Source: Ruminiclostridium hungatei (GTDB lineage Bacteria; Bacillota; Clostridia; Acetivibrionales; DSM-1351). From it: a stretch of 64,000 nucleotides of DNA. The position numbers and the translations under genes are program-made. Below the pieces are notes generated by a model. It saw only the letters and a program-made list of their open reading frames with translations. It was not told the origin of the DNA and made no database searches. The stretch's first letter is position 1, and each line of letters starts with the position of its first letter. The stretch is from assembly GCF_002051585.1 (NCBI RefSeq), contig NZ_MZGX01000021.1, positions 31,919 to 95,918 of the forward strand, written 5' to 3'. Of the stretch, positions 1 through 9,159 are shown one piece after another.

Positions 1-149
1 AGAAAATTAATACAGCGTAACAAGGTTGTTTTACCTGATCCACTGGGTCCCAGGATAACCACGACTTCGCCGTCCTCAACATGCACTGATACCCCTTTAA
101 GCACCTCTGATTTTCCAAAGGATTTTTTTACATTATTTACTTCAATCAT
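1..149 (-). CDS. ABC transporter ATP-binding protein, polar amino acid type (partial, N-terminus only)
   Basis: Only the first 49 codons are inside the window; the gene continues past the left edge. The ATG is preceded by AAAGGAG and overlaps the end of the upstream permease gene by 8 nt. The peptide contains the Walker A motif [11 protein letters not shown] after an [11 protein letters not shown] opening, typical of GlnQ/TcyC/HisP ATPases. It would energise import by the two permeases and the lipoprotein encoded just upstream in the same operon. The substrate cannot be told from this part. It is the last gene visible of the nitrogenase-like operon. Confidence 0.9.
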   Translation of the reverse strand, partial: MIEVNNVKKSFGKSEVLKGVSVHVEDGEVVVILGPSGSGKTTLLRCINF

Positions 150-852
150 ATGAACTCCTTTTGAACTTACCCGTATGTTTTCTTAATCGTCCTGCAAGAT
201 ACTCAATTAACACTGTAAATGTCCAATAAATCAGAGCTGCTGCCGCATATCCTTCAAAGAAGGAATAGGTTCTTGAACCCGGAATAATAGCCCCTGCTGC
301 AATTTCTGTAATCCCTATTGCCATTACCACAGATGATGCCTTGATAAGTCCCACAATATTATTAATCATCATGGGTATGGCTACTGGTACCATTTGCGGA
401 ACTATGATCCGACGTATAGTCTGGACTTTTGTTAATCCCACAGAGTACCCTGCCTCATCCTGTCCTTTATCAATAGAAAGCAGCGCCCCTCTTATCACTT
501 CAGACATAGAACAGATGGCAGTCAGAGTTAAAGCAAAAATTCCCACCCAGATATTGTCCACATCTTTTACCGTCTTACTTAAATTTAAAAACTTTGCCAG
601 ATTATTAAATTCCAGCATAAAAAGCAGATTATAGAGCAGTAGGGCAACTACGATAGGAACTCCCTGATACACAGTTACAAATATGGCCAGAACCTTGTTT
701 ATAACCGGAACCTTATAGACTCGTATGAGTGCTATGATGGTTCCGAATATAAATCCTGTTAATAACGAAATAAATACCAGCTTTATTGTATTTGGAATAT
801 ATATGATTCCAGATCTGAGACATTCCCAAAAATAATCTGAATTAAAGCCCAT
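142..852 (-). CDS. ABC transporter permease, HisM/TcyB family
   Basis: A 236-residue membrane protein of the polar amino acid permease family. Hydrophobic segments cover roughly residues 18-40, 52-75, 95-120 and 150-220. The EAA loop that contacts the ATPase is visible near residues 131-160 ([20 protein letters not shown]). It is paired with a second permease 20 nt upstream, so the channel is probably a heterodimer. The start has a GAGGA site. Family knowledge points to cystine, glutamine or basic amino acids; the operon context favours a sulfur amino acid, which is inference. Confidence 0.88.
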   Translation of the reverse strand: MGFNSDYFWECLRSGIIYIPNTIKLVFISLLTGFIFGTIIALIRVYKVPVINKVLAIFVTVYQGVPIVVALLLYNLLFMLEFNNLAKFLNLSKTVKDVDNIWVGIFALTLTAICSMSEVIRGALLSIDKGQDEAGYSVGLTKVQTIRRIIVPQMVPVAIPMMINNIVGLIKASSVVMAIGITEIAAGAIIPGSRTYSFFEGYAAAALIYWTFTVLIEYLAGRLRKHTGKFKRSSYD

Positions 853-872
853 CTGTCATTCCTCTTCTTTTT

Positions 873-1592
873 TTAGATTTCATCAAGCATTATCGTTTTA
901 CGTGCTTTTCCAAATTCAAATTTATCATTTAGATATTTGAATAGGCCTCGAACAATCAAACTAATTATTATGTAAACAATTGCAACAAAAACATATGCCT
1001 CCAACACATGTTTTGTTGCAGTACCAATGGTCTTGGCTCTTCCCATGATATCCGTTACACCAATCAGAAATACTAAAGATGAATTCTGGAATAAGCCTAC
1101 CAGATCAGAGCCGAAAGGAGGAAGAGCAACTCTAACCATTTGCGGAAGAATAATTCGTTTGAATGTCTGAATTTCAGTCAAACCAACACTAAGTCCAGCT
1201 TCTGTCTGACCATATGGAATGGAAGTGATTGCACTATAAAAAATAGCTGAAAGAAATGCTCCTTGATTCAATATAAATGTAATATATGCAAAGGTAATTG
1301 CACTCCATTCACGGTTGATATTAGTACCAAACGCAGAATCAATCAATACCGGCAATCCATAGTACACAAGCATCAGTTGTACCAGCATCGGTGTTCCTCT
1401 CATGAATGAAACGTATACCTTAAAGAACTGATGCAGTACCGGTATCTTCTTCATATTGACAAATGCAATGACAATTCCCAATAAAACTCCAAGCACTGTT
1501 GCAAAAATGACAATTGCAAATGTTACTGATAGATATGGAACTATTTTCGGTATATTTTCAAAGAATCTATCCCATTTGAACAATTCTCCCAT
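873..1592 (-). CDS. ABC transporter permease, HisM/TcyB family (second subunit)
   Basis: A 239-residue membrane protein with the polar amino acid permease architecture and an EAA loop near residues 128-158 (GQTEAGLSVGLTEIQTFKRI). It starts 3 nt after the stop of the binding-protein gene and is followed by the sister permease, so the three are co-translated. Both permeases resemble each other over the EAA segment, consistent with an old duplication giving a heterodimeric channel. Confidence 0.88.
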   Translation of the reverse strand: MGELFKWDRFFENIPKIVPYLSVTFAIVIFATVLGVLLGIVIAFVNMKKIPVLHQFFKVYVSFMRGTPMLVQLMLVYYGLPVLIDSAFGTNINREWSAITFAYITFILNQGAFLSAIFYSAITSIPYGQTEAGLSVGLTEIQTFKRIILPQMVRVALPPFGSDLVGLFQNSSLVFLIGVTDIMGRAKTIGTATKHVLEAYVFVAIVYIIISLIVRGLFKYLNDKFEFGKARKTIMLDEI

Positions 1593-1595
1593 GAT

Positions 1596-2435
1596 TTACT
1601 CGCTTTCTGTATAGTCTCCGCCAATAACATCAATGGATATTTTTGAAAGCTTTCCATTGTTACGAAGTTCCTTTACAGCACCATCTACAGCTTTCTGAAG
1701 GTCTGTGTTTTTCCTGTCAAAAATAAAGTATGTTGAGGAGGACTGCACGGGAGCTCCTACCACTTTCAGCGCATCTTTTTTGTCCCCATAGCTTTCATTC
1801 AACTTGGCAACATCTCTTTTTGTATAAATAGTCGCATCCCACACTCCATTTAAAAGACCGGTTACTGCCTCTTCATCAGTTGAATTATTTACAAAAGCTA
1901 TTTTTATTGGATTGTCTGCGTGTTCTTTATTATAGCTTTCTAAAATATAAGTTGAATTAGAACCTGTTGAGCTCTTTACTGTCTTACCCCGAAGATCATC
2001 AAGTGATTTTATATCGTTTCTGCCGCCGGCAACAGTGATATAGGTTACATAAGTTGTATAAGCTTCCTTACCGAAAAGATACTTGGAATCTCTTTCTTTA
2101 TTCCATTCATACTGATGAGCAGCAATGTCAATTTTTCCTGCGTCAAGAGATATTAATACATTTGCAAAATCCGATGTCTGGTAAATAAATTCATACTGCG
2201 GGAGAAGTTCATCAACTGCTTTTAATACCTCATACTCATAGCCTGTAAGATTACCTTTTCCATCCAAGTAGCAATATGGCTCATACGCATTACCAGTACC
2301 TACGATTACTTTGGTTACTTTTGTTTTGGAGTCACCTGTTTTGTTGTCTGAGCTGCTTTTTCCACATCCTGCTGCAGTTGCACCAAGTGTCAGAATCAAT
2401 ACGAATGCTATTAATTTATTTATTTTTGTTTTCAT
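1596..2435 (-). CDS. Amino-acid ABC transporter substrate-binding lipoprotein, TcyA-like
   Basis: A 279-residue type 3 periplasmic-binding-type protein. It has a lipoprotein signal peptide with Cys24 (ATAAGC), then a Ser/Lys linker and a two-lobe domain. The ligand-pocket signature lies around residues 49-75 (NAYEPYCYLDGKGNLTGYEY), and a second-lobe motif is GKTVKSSTGSNSTY. This resembles cystine/polar amino acid binding proteins. The gene is preceded by AAAGGA and lies 73 nt after the sulfonate-type ATPase gene, the widest gap in the operon, so an internal promoter there is possible. Exact ligand is unknown. Confidence 0.85.
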   Translation of the reverse strand: MKTKINKLIAFVLILTLGATAAGCGKSSSDNKTGDSKTKVTKVIVGTGNAYEPYCYLDGKGNLTGYEYEVLKAVDELLPQYEFIYQTSDFANVLISLDAGKIDIAAHQYEWNKERDSKYLFGKEAYTTYVTYITVAGGRNDIKSLDDLRGKTVKSSTGSNSTYILESYNKEHADNPIKIAFVNNSTDEEAVTGLLNGVWDATIYTKRDVAKLNESYGDKKDALKVVGAPVQSSSTYFIFDRKNTDLQKAVDGAVKELRNNGKLSKISIDVIGGDYTESE

Positions 2436-2508
2436 AATTAAAATCCTTTCTTATTCAAGTTTTATAATAAGAATATGTAAACCATGTTGTATTCTCTTTG
2501 TATTGCAA

Positions 2509-3261
2509 TCATATTGCATAGTCTTTAGTTGTTTCTTCCTGATTCATAATATTGGATAGAATAATTTTTTCATAATAGCTGCTATCGTTGCCGGTCACTC
2601 TCGGTCTTGTCAATTGTATTTTTATATCCAGTCTAATTTCATTTTCATCAATTACGATTACTCTGTCAGCAAGTTTTACTGCTTCACTCACATCATGAGT
2701 TACAATGATAGCTGAAAAGCCAAGATTTGCCCACAGTTTCTCAATCAATTCCTGCATATCCAGCCTGGTTAATGCATCCAATGCCCCCAAGGGCTCATCC
2801 AATAAAAGAACCTTGGGGTGCCCTGCCAACGCTCTGGCAAGTGATACTCTTTGTTTTTGTCCTCCGCTTAATGTATAAGGCCATACATCCTCCTTATCCT
2901 TTAGTCCGACATTTTCCAACGCTTCAGATGCTAATGCTTCATTTTGATGATGCGCTCCAAGCTGAACATTTTTTAATACCTTTTTCCATGGGAGAAGTCT
3001 TGGCTCCTGAAATACAAATCTGATATTACTATCTACACCTTCTTTTTCCTTTCCGTTTATTTTAATACTCCCTTCTGTCAACGTATCAAGACCTTCAATG
3101 AGCCTGAGTAAAGTACTTTTCCCGCAGCCGCTTTTACCAACGATTGCCACAAATTCTCCAGGGTTTATTTCAAGATTAATGTTATTTAATACAATCAGAT
3201 TTCCGAATTTTTTGACTAGCTTTTCTATTTTAATACTGTATCCATTTGCTTTGTCTTCCAT
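2509..3261 (-). CDS. ABC transporter ATP-binding protein, SsuB/TauB type
   Basis: A 250-residue ATPase with Walker A GKSGCGKST, Q-loop FQEPRLLPW, signature LSGGQKQR, Walker B LLLDEPLGALD and the switch His in VTHD. The PRLLPW Q-loop sequence is characteristic of nitrate/sulfonate/taurine importers. I place the start at the internal ATG after GGAGGG, which leaves 2 nt to the permease stop; an upstream ATG would overlap the permease gene and lacks a good site. It works with the next two genes. Confidence 0.9.
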   Translation of the reverse strand: MEDKANGYSIKIEKLVKKFGNLIVLNNINLEINPGEFVAIVGKSGCGKSTLLRLIEGLDTLTEGSIKINGKEKEGVDSNIRFVFQEPRLLPWKKVLKNVQLGAHHQNEALASEALENVGLKDKEDVWPYTLSGGQKQRVSLARALAGHPKVLLLDEPLGALDALTRLDMQELIEKLWANLGFSAIIVTHDVSEAVKLADRVIVIDENEIRLDIKIQLTRPRVTGNDSSYYEKIILSNIMNQEETTKDYAI

Positions 3262-3263
3262 TA

Positions 3264-4031
3264 TCAAGTCTCCCTCCATCTGATTAAAATCTTTTCTAAA
3301 AATGTTGCTGCAACATCAGAAAGCTTACCTAATATTGCATATAAAATAATCGCCAGCACAATCTTATCCATTTGTAACAGCTCTCTTGCCGTCATTGCCA
3401 TATACCCAATACCAGCATCCGTTGCAATCTGTTCCGCCGCTATTAAGACCAGCCACATAGTACCGAGAGAAAGTCTAAACCCAACAAGCATAGAAGGAAG
3501 GGTTCCGGGAAGTATGATATCCGCAAATATTTTTATTGGCTTCAAACCGTATACTCTTCCCATCTCCATAAGCCCTTTATCTATTGATTTAATTCCATGA
3601 TAGGTATTAATATAGATTGGAAAAAATACTCCAAAAGCAACCATATAAACTTTAACTTCTTCGCCAATACCAAACCAGATAATCATTAGTGAAATAATTG
3701 CCAGTATCGGTATGGTTCTCAGCATTTGTATCGTTGTATTAAGCGCCAAATTCAAAATTTTAGAAAGCCCTGTTGCAAATGCTAATATCAGCCCAACCAT
3801 ACCTCCAAGCAAAAGTCCTTTTCCTGCACGGATAGCGCTTATGGAGATGTATTCCCATAAGCTTCCATCCTCAATCATCGTAACCGTTCTTTGAAGCACT
3901 TTGTCTGGAACTGGTAATAATGTAGTATTCTTACCAGGAAGTGTTTCATAATACCACAATATGATTACCAATATGGGGACAAGCCATGGGACTATTAATC
4001 TGACTATTTTAGCCGTTTTTTTCCAAGCCAT
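3264..4031 (-). CDS. ABC transporter permease, SsuC/TauC type
   Basis: A 255-residue inner-membrane permease. The binding-protein-dependent transport domain carries an EAA loop near residues 150-180 (GLMEMGRVYGLKPIKIFADI) and ends with the family's arginine-rich tail. The start chosen is the ATG after GGAGGATGATA; the longer ORF start would overlap the upstream gene region without a ribosome site. Known relatives import alkanesulfonates, taurine or nitrate as homodimers. Confidence 0.9.
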   Translation of the reverse strand: MAWKKTAKIVRLIVPWLVPILVIILWYYETLPGKNTTLLPVPDKVLQRTVTMIEDGSLWEYISISAIRAGKGLLLGGMVGLILAFATGLSKILNLALNTTIQMLRTIPILAIISLMIIWFGIGEEVKVYMVAFGVFFPIYINTYHGIKSIDKGLMEMGRVYGLKPIKIFADIILPGTLPSMLVGFRLSLGTMWLVLIAAEQIATDAGIGYMAMTARELLQMDKIVLAIILYAILGKLSDVAATFLEKILIRWRET

Positions 4032-4052
4032 TATCATCCTCCATTGTTGCAT

Positions 4053-5141
4053 TTAATTATATTTAGACAATGCCTTTTCATATTTTTTATAAAATGTATT
4101 ATCATATAAGGTGGATGCATCTATCTTTTTTTCTAAAAGTCCTAATTCGTAAAAGGAATCTCCCACTCTTTGCTCCGATGCAATAACCTTTTCATCCACT
4201 CTAATGAATTTATTTAAATATCCTCTGTCTTTATATGTTTTTTGTAAAAGGTCAAGAGACTCTTTATATGTACTTCCTGTTGGTTCTGCCTGAAGCTTTG
4301 CCCATTCTTCTATATTTTTTTCTGCCCATATATATGCCTTTTGCACTCTAACTAAGTAATCAGCAATCGCCTCAGTTTTTGCCTCATCTGCAAGGGCTTT
4401 ATTGGAAATCTCAACCGGAAAGTTGCCGGAGAGAATATTCACTGCACTCTTAATCGTTATAGCTCCATTATTTTTAGCTGCATTAATGGAGTTACCATAG
4501 CTTGCAAATGCATCTATATTTCCCCCTATCAAGGCTGTAACACCATCTGCCGTTGTAATTCCAACCGGTTTGATATCATCCCATGTTAAATGAGCTTCTT
4601 TTAACATTTGACTAAGAAAATACTGTGCGGTGGTACTTTTCACATAGCCGACCTTTTTTCCTTTCAAATCAGATACCGTCTTAATCACTGAGCTCTTTAA
4701 AGCTACTAATTCCTGATTTTGAGGACTGCTGCTGTTAACCAGTATAATTTTGAAATTACCTTTGTTTTCAGAAAGAGAGGCATAAATTGGAGGAATCTCA
4801 CTGCTTCCGGTAAAATCAATCTGATCTGCCGCAAGTGCTTCCAGACAAAGATTCCCTCCCTGAAATACGCTGTATTCTACTTTATAGCCGTCAAAATTAT
4901 CAAGTCCGGCTGCTTTTAATAATATTTCATAGGTCTTCCAACCTGTTGAACCATATCGTAATACAACTTTCTCTGAATTTGCCGAAGAAGTTGGATTGAC
5001 AGTATCCTTGCTGCTACTCTCCGCTTTGCTACTGCCGGTTGTACTGCCATCTGATGCTGCACACCCGGTAAAACCAGCCGCTATTAATGTCACAAGCAAA
5101 AACCCTGCTAATACTTTTTTTATAACTTTTTTCATTTGCAT
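4053..5141 (-). CDS. ABC transporter substrate-binding lipoprotein, SsuA/TauA (NMT1-like) family
   Basis: A 362-residue exported lipoprotein with Cys27 (AAGFTGC) and a Ser-rich linker to about residue 58. The NMT1/SsuA fold begins with VVLRYGSTGWKTYEIL; the motifs FTGSSEIPPIYA and DLKGKKVGYVKSTTAQYFL are typical of the sulfonate-binding group. Preceded by AAGGAGG, 8 nt downstream of the aminotransferase gene. Its ligand is the best clue to the substrate of the whole operon; an organosulfur compound is my inference from the family, and nitrate, taurine or another small anion is not excluded. Confidence 0.87.
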   Translation of the reverse strand: MQMKKVIKKVLAGFLLVTLIAAGFTGCAASDGSTTGSSKAESSSKDTVNPTSSANSEKVVLRYGSTGWKTYEILLKAAGLDNFDGYKVEYSVFQGGNLCLEALAADQIDFTGSSEIPPIYASLSENKGNFKIILVNSSSPQNQELVALKSSVIKTVSDLKGKKVGYVKSTTAQYFLSQMLKEAHLTWDDIKPVGITTADGVTALIGGNIDAFASYGNSINAAKNNGAITIKSAVNILSGNFPVEISNKALADEAKTEAIADYLVRVQKAYIWAEKNIEEWAKLQAEPTGSTYKESLDLLQKTYKDRGYLNKFIRVDEKVIASEQRVGDSFYELGLLEKKIDASTLYDNTFYKKYEKALSKYN

Positions 5142-5149
5142 TTTCCTCC

Positions 5150-6241
5150 TTACCTATTGGTATGTATAATTTTTTTTAATACCTGAATAACCTTTTCATT
5201 CTCCTCAAAAGTTCCAATGGATATTCTAATCCATCCATCAAGACCAAATTCCGAAGCATTTCTTATCATGATTCCATTTTGTAAAAACTCTTTTTCGGAA
5301 ACAGCACCAGCAATTCCAAGATAAATCAGAATAAAATTTCCATTGGAGCGGACATATTTGATTCCTTCTTTATCCAGCTCTGTATAATATAAATTCAAGC
5401 TGTCTCTATTGTTTTTTAAAACTAAATTTTTGAATTTGTCATCCTCAAGGCTTGCTTCCGCTGCTTTTTGTGCCAAAAGATTAACATTTATGGGCAGCCG
5501 GACTTTATTGATTTTTTCCAGGATATCTTCATCCGCAATCCCATATCCGATCCGAAAGGAAGCCAATCCGTATAGTTTTGAAAATGTACGCAGCAGGATA
5601 ATATTCTTATTCTCCTTAATCAGGGAGACTGTGTCAAAATAGTCTGATTCAACAAAATCAATATAGGCTTCATCCAGGACAATCAATATATTATCGGGGA
5701 CTTTTTGAATGAATTCTTTAAGTTCTCTCTCTTTTAAAATAGTTCCTGTGGGATTATTTGGATTACATATCCATATAATTTTAGTATGCTTTGTAATACT
5801 ATTTAAAATTGCAGTTGTATCAACCGTGAATTCCTTAAGAGGAACTATTACCGGTTCTGCATTCATTTGCAATGTAACATTTTTATACCAGCCAAAGGAG
5901 GGGTATGAAATGATTGACTCATCTGTTGATTCCAGATAAGCTAAGGCAATCAACGAAATAAGTTCAAAGGAGCCGTTACCAAATACCAAATTGTCTTCTT
6001 TCATTCCATGTATGGTACTAAGCTTATTTTTTAAAATAGTACAATTCATATCGGGATAAAATGAAAACTGTTCTTTATGCTTTTCGATAATTTTTATTAC
6101 ATTTTCTGAACAGCCTAATCTGTTCTCATTTCCTGCAAGCTTAACAATATTCTCTATACCAGACTCTCGCTTTACCGCTTCATGATTTTTTGCTGCTTTA
6201 TATGGGGCAATTATGTCTAGTCCTGCTCTTTCTTTAATCAT
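5150..6241 (-). CDS. Pyridoxal-phosphate aminotransferase, histidinol-phosphate aminotransferase-like
   Basis: A 363-residue fold-type I aminotransferase. The HisC-type N-terminus (IVKLAGNENRLG), the cofactor Asp/Tyr motif VLDEAYIDF and the Schiff-base lysine in RTFSKLYGLASFRIGYG are all visible. It overlaps the end of the dehydrogenase gene by 8 nt, so the two are translationally coupled. No other histidine biosynthesis gene is nearby, so I do not call it hisC; CobD-like decarboxylases and aromatic aminotransferases share this fold. In this operon it probably handles the amino group of an imported compound or product (inference). Confidence 0.82.
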   Translation of the reverse strand: MIKERAGLDIIAPYKAAKNHEAVKRESGIENIVKLAGNENRLGCSENVIKIIEKHKEQFSFYPDMNCTILKNKLSTIHGMKEDNLVFGNGSFELISLIALAYLESTDESIISYPSFGWYKNVTLQMNAEPVIVPLKEFTVDTTAILNSITKHTKIIWICNPNNPTGTILKERELKEFIQKVPDNILIVLDEAYIDFVESDYFDTVSLIKENKNIILLRTFSKLYGLASFRIGYGIADEDILEKINKVRLPINVNLLAQKAAEASLEDDKFKNLVLKNNRDSLNLYYTELDKEGIKYVRSNGNFILIYLGIAGAVSEKEFLQNGIMIRNASEFGLDGWIRISIGTFEENEKVIQVLKKIIHTNR

Positions 6242-7337
6242 CCTTATGCCCCTCTCTGAACCTTTTTACATATTCATCTGCCAGATATACCGCTTCTACT
6301 ACAGCTTCCTTCTTCTTGCCCGAAAGAGCATTCAGTTCTGGGAAAATTTCATTAATCCTCTCTGATATAGTATTTAATTTATCTTCCAAAGCTTCTGTCA
6401 ATCCTATTTCTTCAAGTGTAAAGGCTACCTCCAGCCGGCTGAACTGTTCAACTATCTCCAGCAGTTCTTTTTCTTTCTTTTCTTCCAAAACTGCCTGAAC
6501 AATCAGCCCAAAGGCCACTATCTCTCCATGGAGCTTATTTCGAGTTTCTCTAATGATTCTGGAAGAATGATAAAATGGATGCGCAAAACCAGAATATGCT
6601 TTCTCTCCTACATAGCTCCCAACATTCCCTGCCAGAAAAATAATCGCATCAATAGTACGTACCGAATTTTCATCAATAATTCCTGCTTCGAAATTTCTGA
6701 TAACTTTCTCTGCTTTTTCAAGGAGAAAATCATACGCCAAACGTGCTCCATTGACAGAATTCATGTAGGACAGGCTGCTGTTTTTTACATCATAGCCTAC
6801 AGAGGTTTCATACCATTTTGCCAGAGTATCTGCAATTCCGGCCTTTAAATATCTCACCGGTGCCTGTGCCAGAATGGTAGTATCTGCGACTACAATTTCA
6901 GGTGAACGCCTATTCGCTCTGAAATGATCAAAATTCCCTTCTTTGGTATACATAACAGATAACGCTGCCCATGCCGCACACGTAGCGGCAATGGTCGGAA
7001 CTGCTATAACCGGAATATTTGCAATATCTCCCCCAGCCTTTGATGTATCCAGTACTCTTCCGCCCCCTATGCCGACAATAAAATCCACTCCGTTATTAAG
7101 TGCTAATATTGCAATAGCACTGGCAGTATCAATGTTGGGATACCCTGCAAATTCATATTGAATCATGGTAATTCCCTGATTTTCAAAACTCTTACAAACG
7201 TCTTTTTGTGTTACTTTTTTAGCTGTTTCCGACCAGACTACAACTGCCTTTGCCGCAGCTTTTCCCATAAGAGTCCCCAACAAATGAATTGCGCCCGGTT
7301 CACTAACATATAGCTCAGGTGTTTTCACATTAATCAT
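6234..7337 (-). CDS. Iron-containing alcohol dehydrogenase, glycerol dehydrogenase (GldA) family
   Basis: A 367-residue NAD-dependent dehydrogenase. The nucleotide-binding motif is GIGGGRVLDTSKAGG; the metal ligands fit the Asp in GIADTLAKWYE and the His residues in SGFAHPFYHS and KLHGEIVAFG. I use the ATG after AAAGGAGACAAA, 33 nt inside the longest frame. It lies between the cofactor-binding protein and the aminotransferase. It may oxidise or reduce an alcohol/aldehyde linked to the reductase pathway; a plain glycerol dehydrogenase is unlikely in this setting but cannot be excluded. Confidence 0.85.
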   Translation of the reverse strand: MINVKTPELYVSEPGAIHLLGTLMGKAAAKAVVVWSETAKKVTQKDVCKSFENQGITMIQYEFAGYPNIDTASAIAILALNNGVDFIVGIGGGRVLDTSKAGGDIANIPVIAVPTIAATCAAWAALSVMYTKEGNFDHFRANRRSPEIVVADTTILAQAPVRYLKAGIADTLAKWYETSVGYDVKNSSLSYMNSVNGARLAYDFLLEKAEKVIRNFEAGIIDENSVRTIDAIIFLAGNVGSYVGEKAYSGFAHPFYHSSRIIRETRNKLHGEIVAFGLIVQAVLEEKKEKELLEIVEQFSRLEVAFTLEEIGLTEALEDKLNTISERINEIFPELNALSGKKKEAVVEAVYLADEYVKRFREGHKDD

Positions 7338-7385
7338 TTTGTCTCCTTTCAACTCCCACATGTCCTTCAATCTTGTCTTTTAAAA

Positions 7386-7844
7386 TCATACAGGTTCAGC
7401 ATCCGTCACCGTTTTTTTACTTCCTGCTCCTCTAAGCGATTGACATTTATCTATCTTGCCATAATAAAATAAAATCTTTTCAAGCGCCTGATTTACTGTG
7501 CAACTCACATCAAATACCGTTATTGCTTTCCTTTCTAACTGCTTTTGTATCTGAAATCCTATCTTTTTACATATCACACAGCGACAATCAGCTATTAACT
7601 GTACTTTTTTTGAGTTTCCCTCATTTCCGTTGCAGCCGCTGCTTACTGCTGAATGACAGCCTTCCCTGCTGCATCCGCCTGAAACACCGCATTGTGATTC
7701 CTGATTATTTTCATTTGCAAAGCGCTCTTCCACCTTTTCATACTTTCCATCATTTATTTCAAAAATGTGAAATAGCTTTGCAGCTCCAAAGGTTTCATCA
7801 ATGTGTATTTCATCAGAAGAGGCTATAGCTATTTTATAAGCCAC
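7386..7844 (-). CDS. NifX/NifB C-terminal-type (FeMo-cofactor-binding) protein with Cys-rich insert
   Basis: A 152-residue protein starting at a GTG after GGAGGTGAAAAGA, 16 nt downstream of the NifK-like gene. The opening YKIAIASSDEIHIDETFGAA and the later DVSCTVNQALEKIL segment match the dinitrogenase iron-molybdenum cofactor-binding fold shared by NifX, NafY and the NifB C-terminus. Unlike ordinary members it carries a Gly/Ser/Cys segment at about residues 52-75 with four Cys (CGVSGGC, EGC, SGC) and a later CRCVIC motif. In nitrogenase systems such proteins carry or store cofactor precursors; here it probably serves the adjacent NifDK-like pair. Confidence 0.8.
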   Translation of the reverse strand: MAYKIAIASSDEIHIDETFGAAKLFHIFEINDGKYEKVEERFANENNQESQCGVSGGCSREGCHSAVSSGCNGNEGNSKKVQLIADCRCVICKKIGFQIQKQLERKAITVFDVSCTVNQALEKILFYYGKIDKCQSLRGAGSKKTVTDAEPV

Positions 7845-7860
7845 TCTTTTCACCTCCGAA

Positions 7861-9159
7861 TTAATTCCATCTCTGAGCTGCCACAGAATAAATATCCTCA
7901 ATCAGACGGATTCCACCAGTATAGCCTACGTAAAAATCATCCAATACTACTTTGTCTTGCACCGGCCAAAAGATATTCAGGTAATGTCCAAACATTTTTT
8001 CCGTTACCTCTTTTTCATAATAGCTGCCAAGAATGAGTGGATATCCATGATAATCATGCGCTTTGATTTCATTATGTATCTTGTATCCATCCGTTTCAAA
8101 GCTTACCTCTGCTTTTATTCCGTAATTCAAATTTTCAAATTCCTCTCGTATCTGTTTCCTGAACTGCTTTGGTGTATCATCTGCAACAAATTGTTTCGCA
8201 GGCACAAGTCCAAGATCATTTACCAAAAACTTAGTAATGCCTAACGTATACTGAGCATCTGCAACGACAGAAAATTGCTTTGCCATAACACGTGTTTCAA
8301 GAAACATATCTGCATATCGCTCAATGAGATAGTAATAATATTTCTCCTGTTCATTAATAATTGCCTCAACCTTATTTTTTTCAACACCTGCAAATTTTCC
8401 TACTTCTCTTAGAAATTTACTGGTCTCAAATGCACCGATCGGAAGCGTTGGATAATGGAGATATGGAATACCGAGCTTTTTCTCCATCTTTTTCATATTA
8501 CCAACTGACACCCATGGTGATACGAGCAAATTAAACTCCGCATTTGGAATTTTATTGACATTATCAATTCCTCTCTGATATCCGAATATTGTATTTGGTG
8601 TCAAGCCTAATTCCTTCAAGAGTTTTTCAAGTTCTCTTATATTGCCTAACCAGAACAAATCCTGATAAGGTACATCAGCCCATATATTCACCAGACCTTT
8701 TTGTCTGTCTTCCGACTTTTCCAGATACTGATCAATAATTGCATCAATTACCAGTTCATGACCAATGTAATTGTTACCCTTAAATCCAGCGGTAGATGCA
8801 AAGAGTACTGGTTTTTCAGAATCAGCAAATTCGCTCACCACTTCTTCAGTATCATCCCCGACAATTTCCGGGATACAACCTGTCAGCACAATATACAAAT
8901 CAGCATCAATCACTTTCAATGCATTTTCTATTGTTGAATGAAGTTTCTCCATACCACCGAACACAACGTCCTTTTCATTGATACTTGTGCAAGGAAAAAT
9001 GTTCGGTGAAAAATAACCGGAACTTCCAATAGAGTCTGACAATTTCTGTGCACAACCAGGTCCGGAATGCAGAACTGGAATTGCTCTATCAATTGCCTGA
9101 ACTGTCTGCATCGCACCCATTGCACATTTATATCTTTGTTTATCTAATAATTTTGCCAT
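7861..9159 (-). CDS. Nitrogenase-like component 1 beta subunit (NifK-like)
   Basis: A 432-residue oxidoreductase/nitrogenase component 1 protein, shorter than NifK of true nitrogenases. The three P-cluster Cys positions are visible: C12 (RYKCAMGA), C36 (HSGPGCAQ) and C95 (LTGCIPEIVGDD). Its ATG overlaps the stop of the alpha-like gene (TAATG), ensuring coupled translation of a heterotetramer. Relatives include NifK/VnfK/AnfK, NifN, BchB and the methylthio-alkane reductase MarK. It probably holds half of the electron-relay cluster fed by the NifH-like protein. No recognisable extra domain is present. Confidence 0.85.
   Translation of the reverse strand: MAKLLDKQRYKCAMGAMQTVQAIDRAIPVLHSGPGCAQKLSDSIGSSGYFSPNIFPCTSINEKDVVFGGMEKLHSTIENALKVIDADLYIVLTGCIPEIVGDDTEEVVSEFADSEKPVLFASTAGFKGNNYIGHELVIDAIIDQYLEKSEDRQKGLVNIWADVPYQDLFWLGNIRELEKLLKELGLTPNTIFGYQRGIDNVNKIPNAEFNLLVSPWVSVGNMKKMEKKLGIPYLHYPTLPIGAFETSKFLREVGKFAGVEKNKVEAIINEQEKYYYYLIERYADMFLETRVMAKQFSVVADAQYTLGITKFLVNDLGLVPAKQFVADDTPKQFRKQIREEFENLNYGIKAEVSFETDGYKIHNEIKAHDYHGYPLILGSYYEKEVTEKMFGHYLNIFWPVQDKVVLDDFYVGYTGGIRLIEDIYSVAAQRWN

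Noticed and set aside
5150..6241. Calling this gene hisC
   Set aside because: No other histidine biosynthesis gene is near and the operon context is different; the fold is shared by several aminotransferases and CobD.
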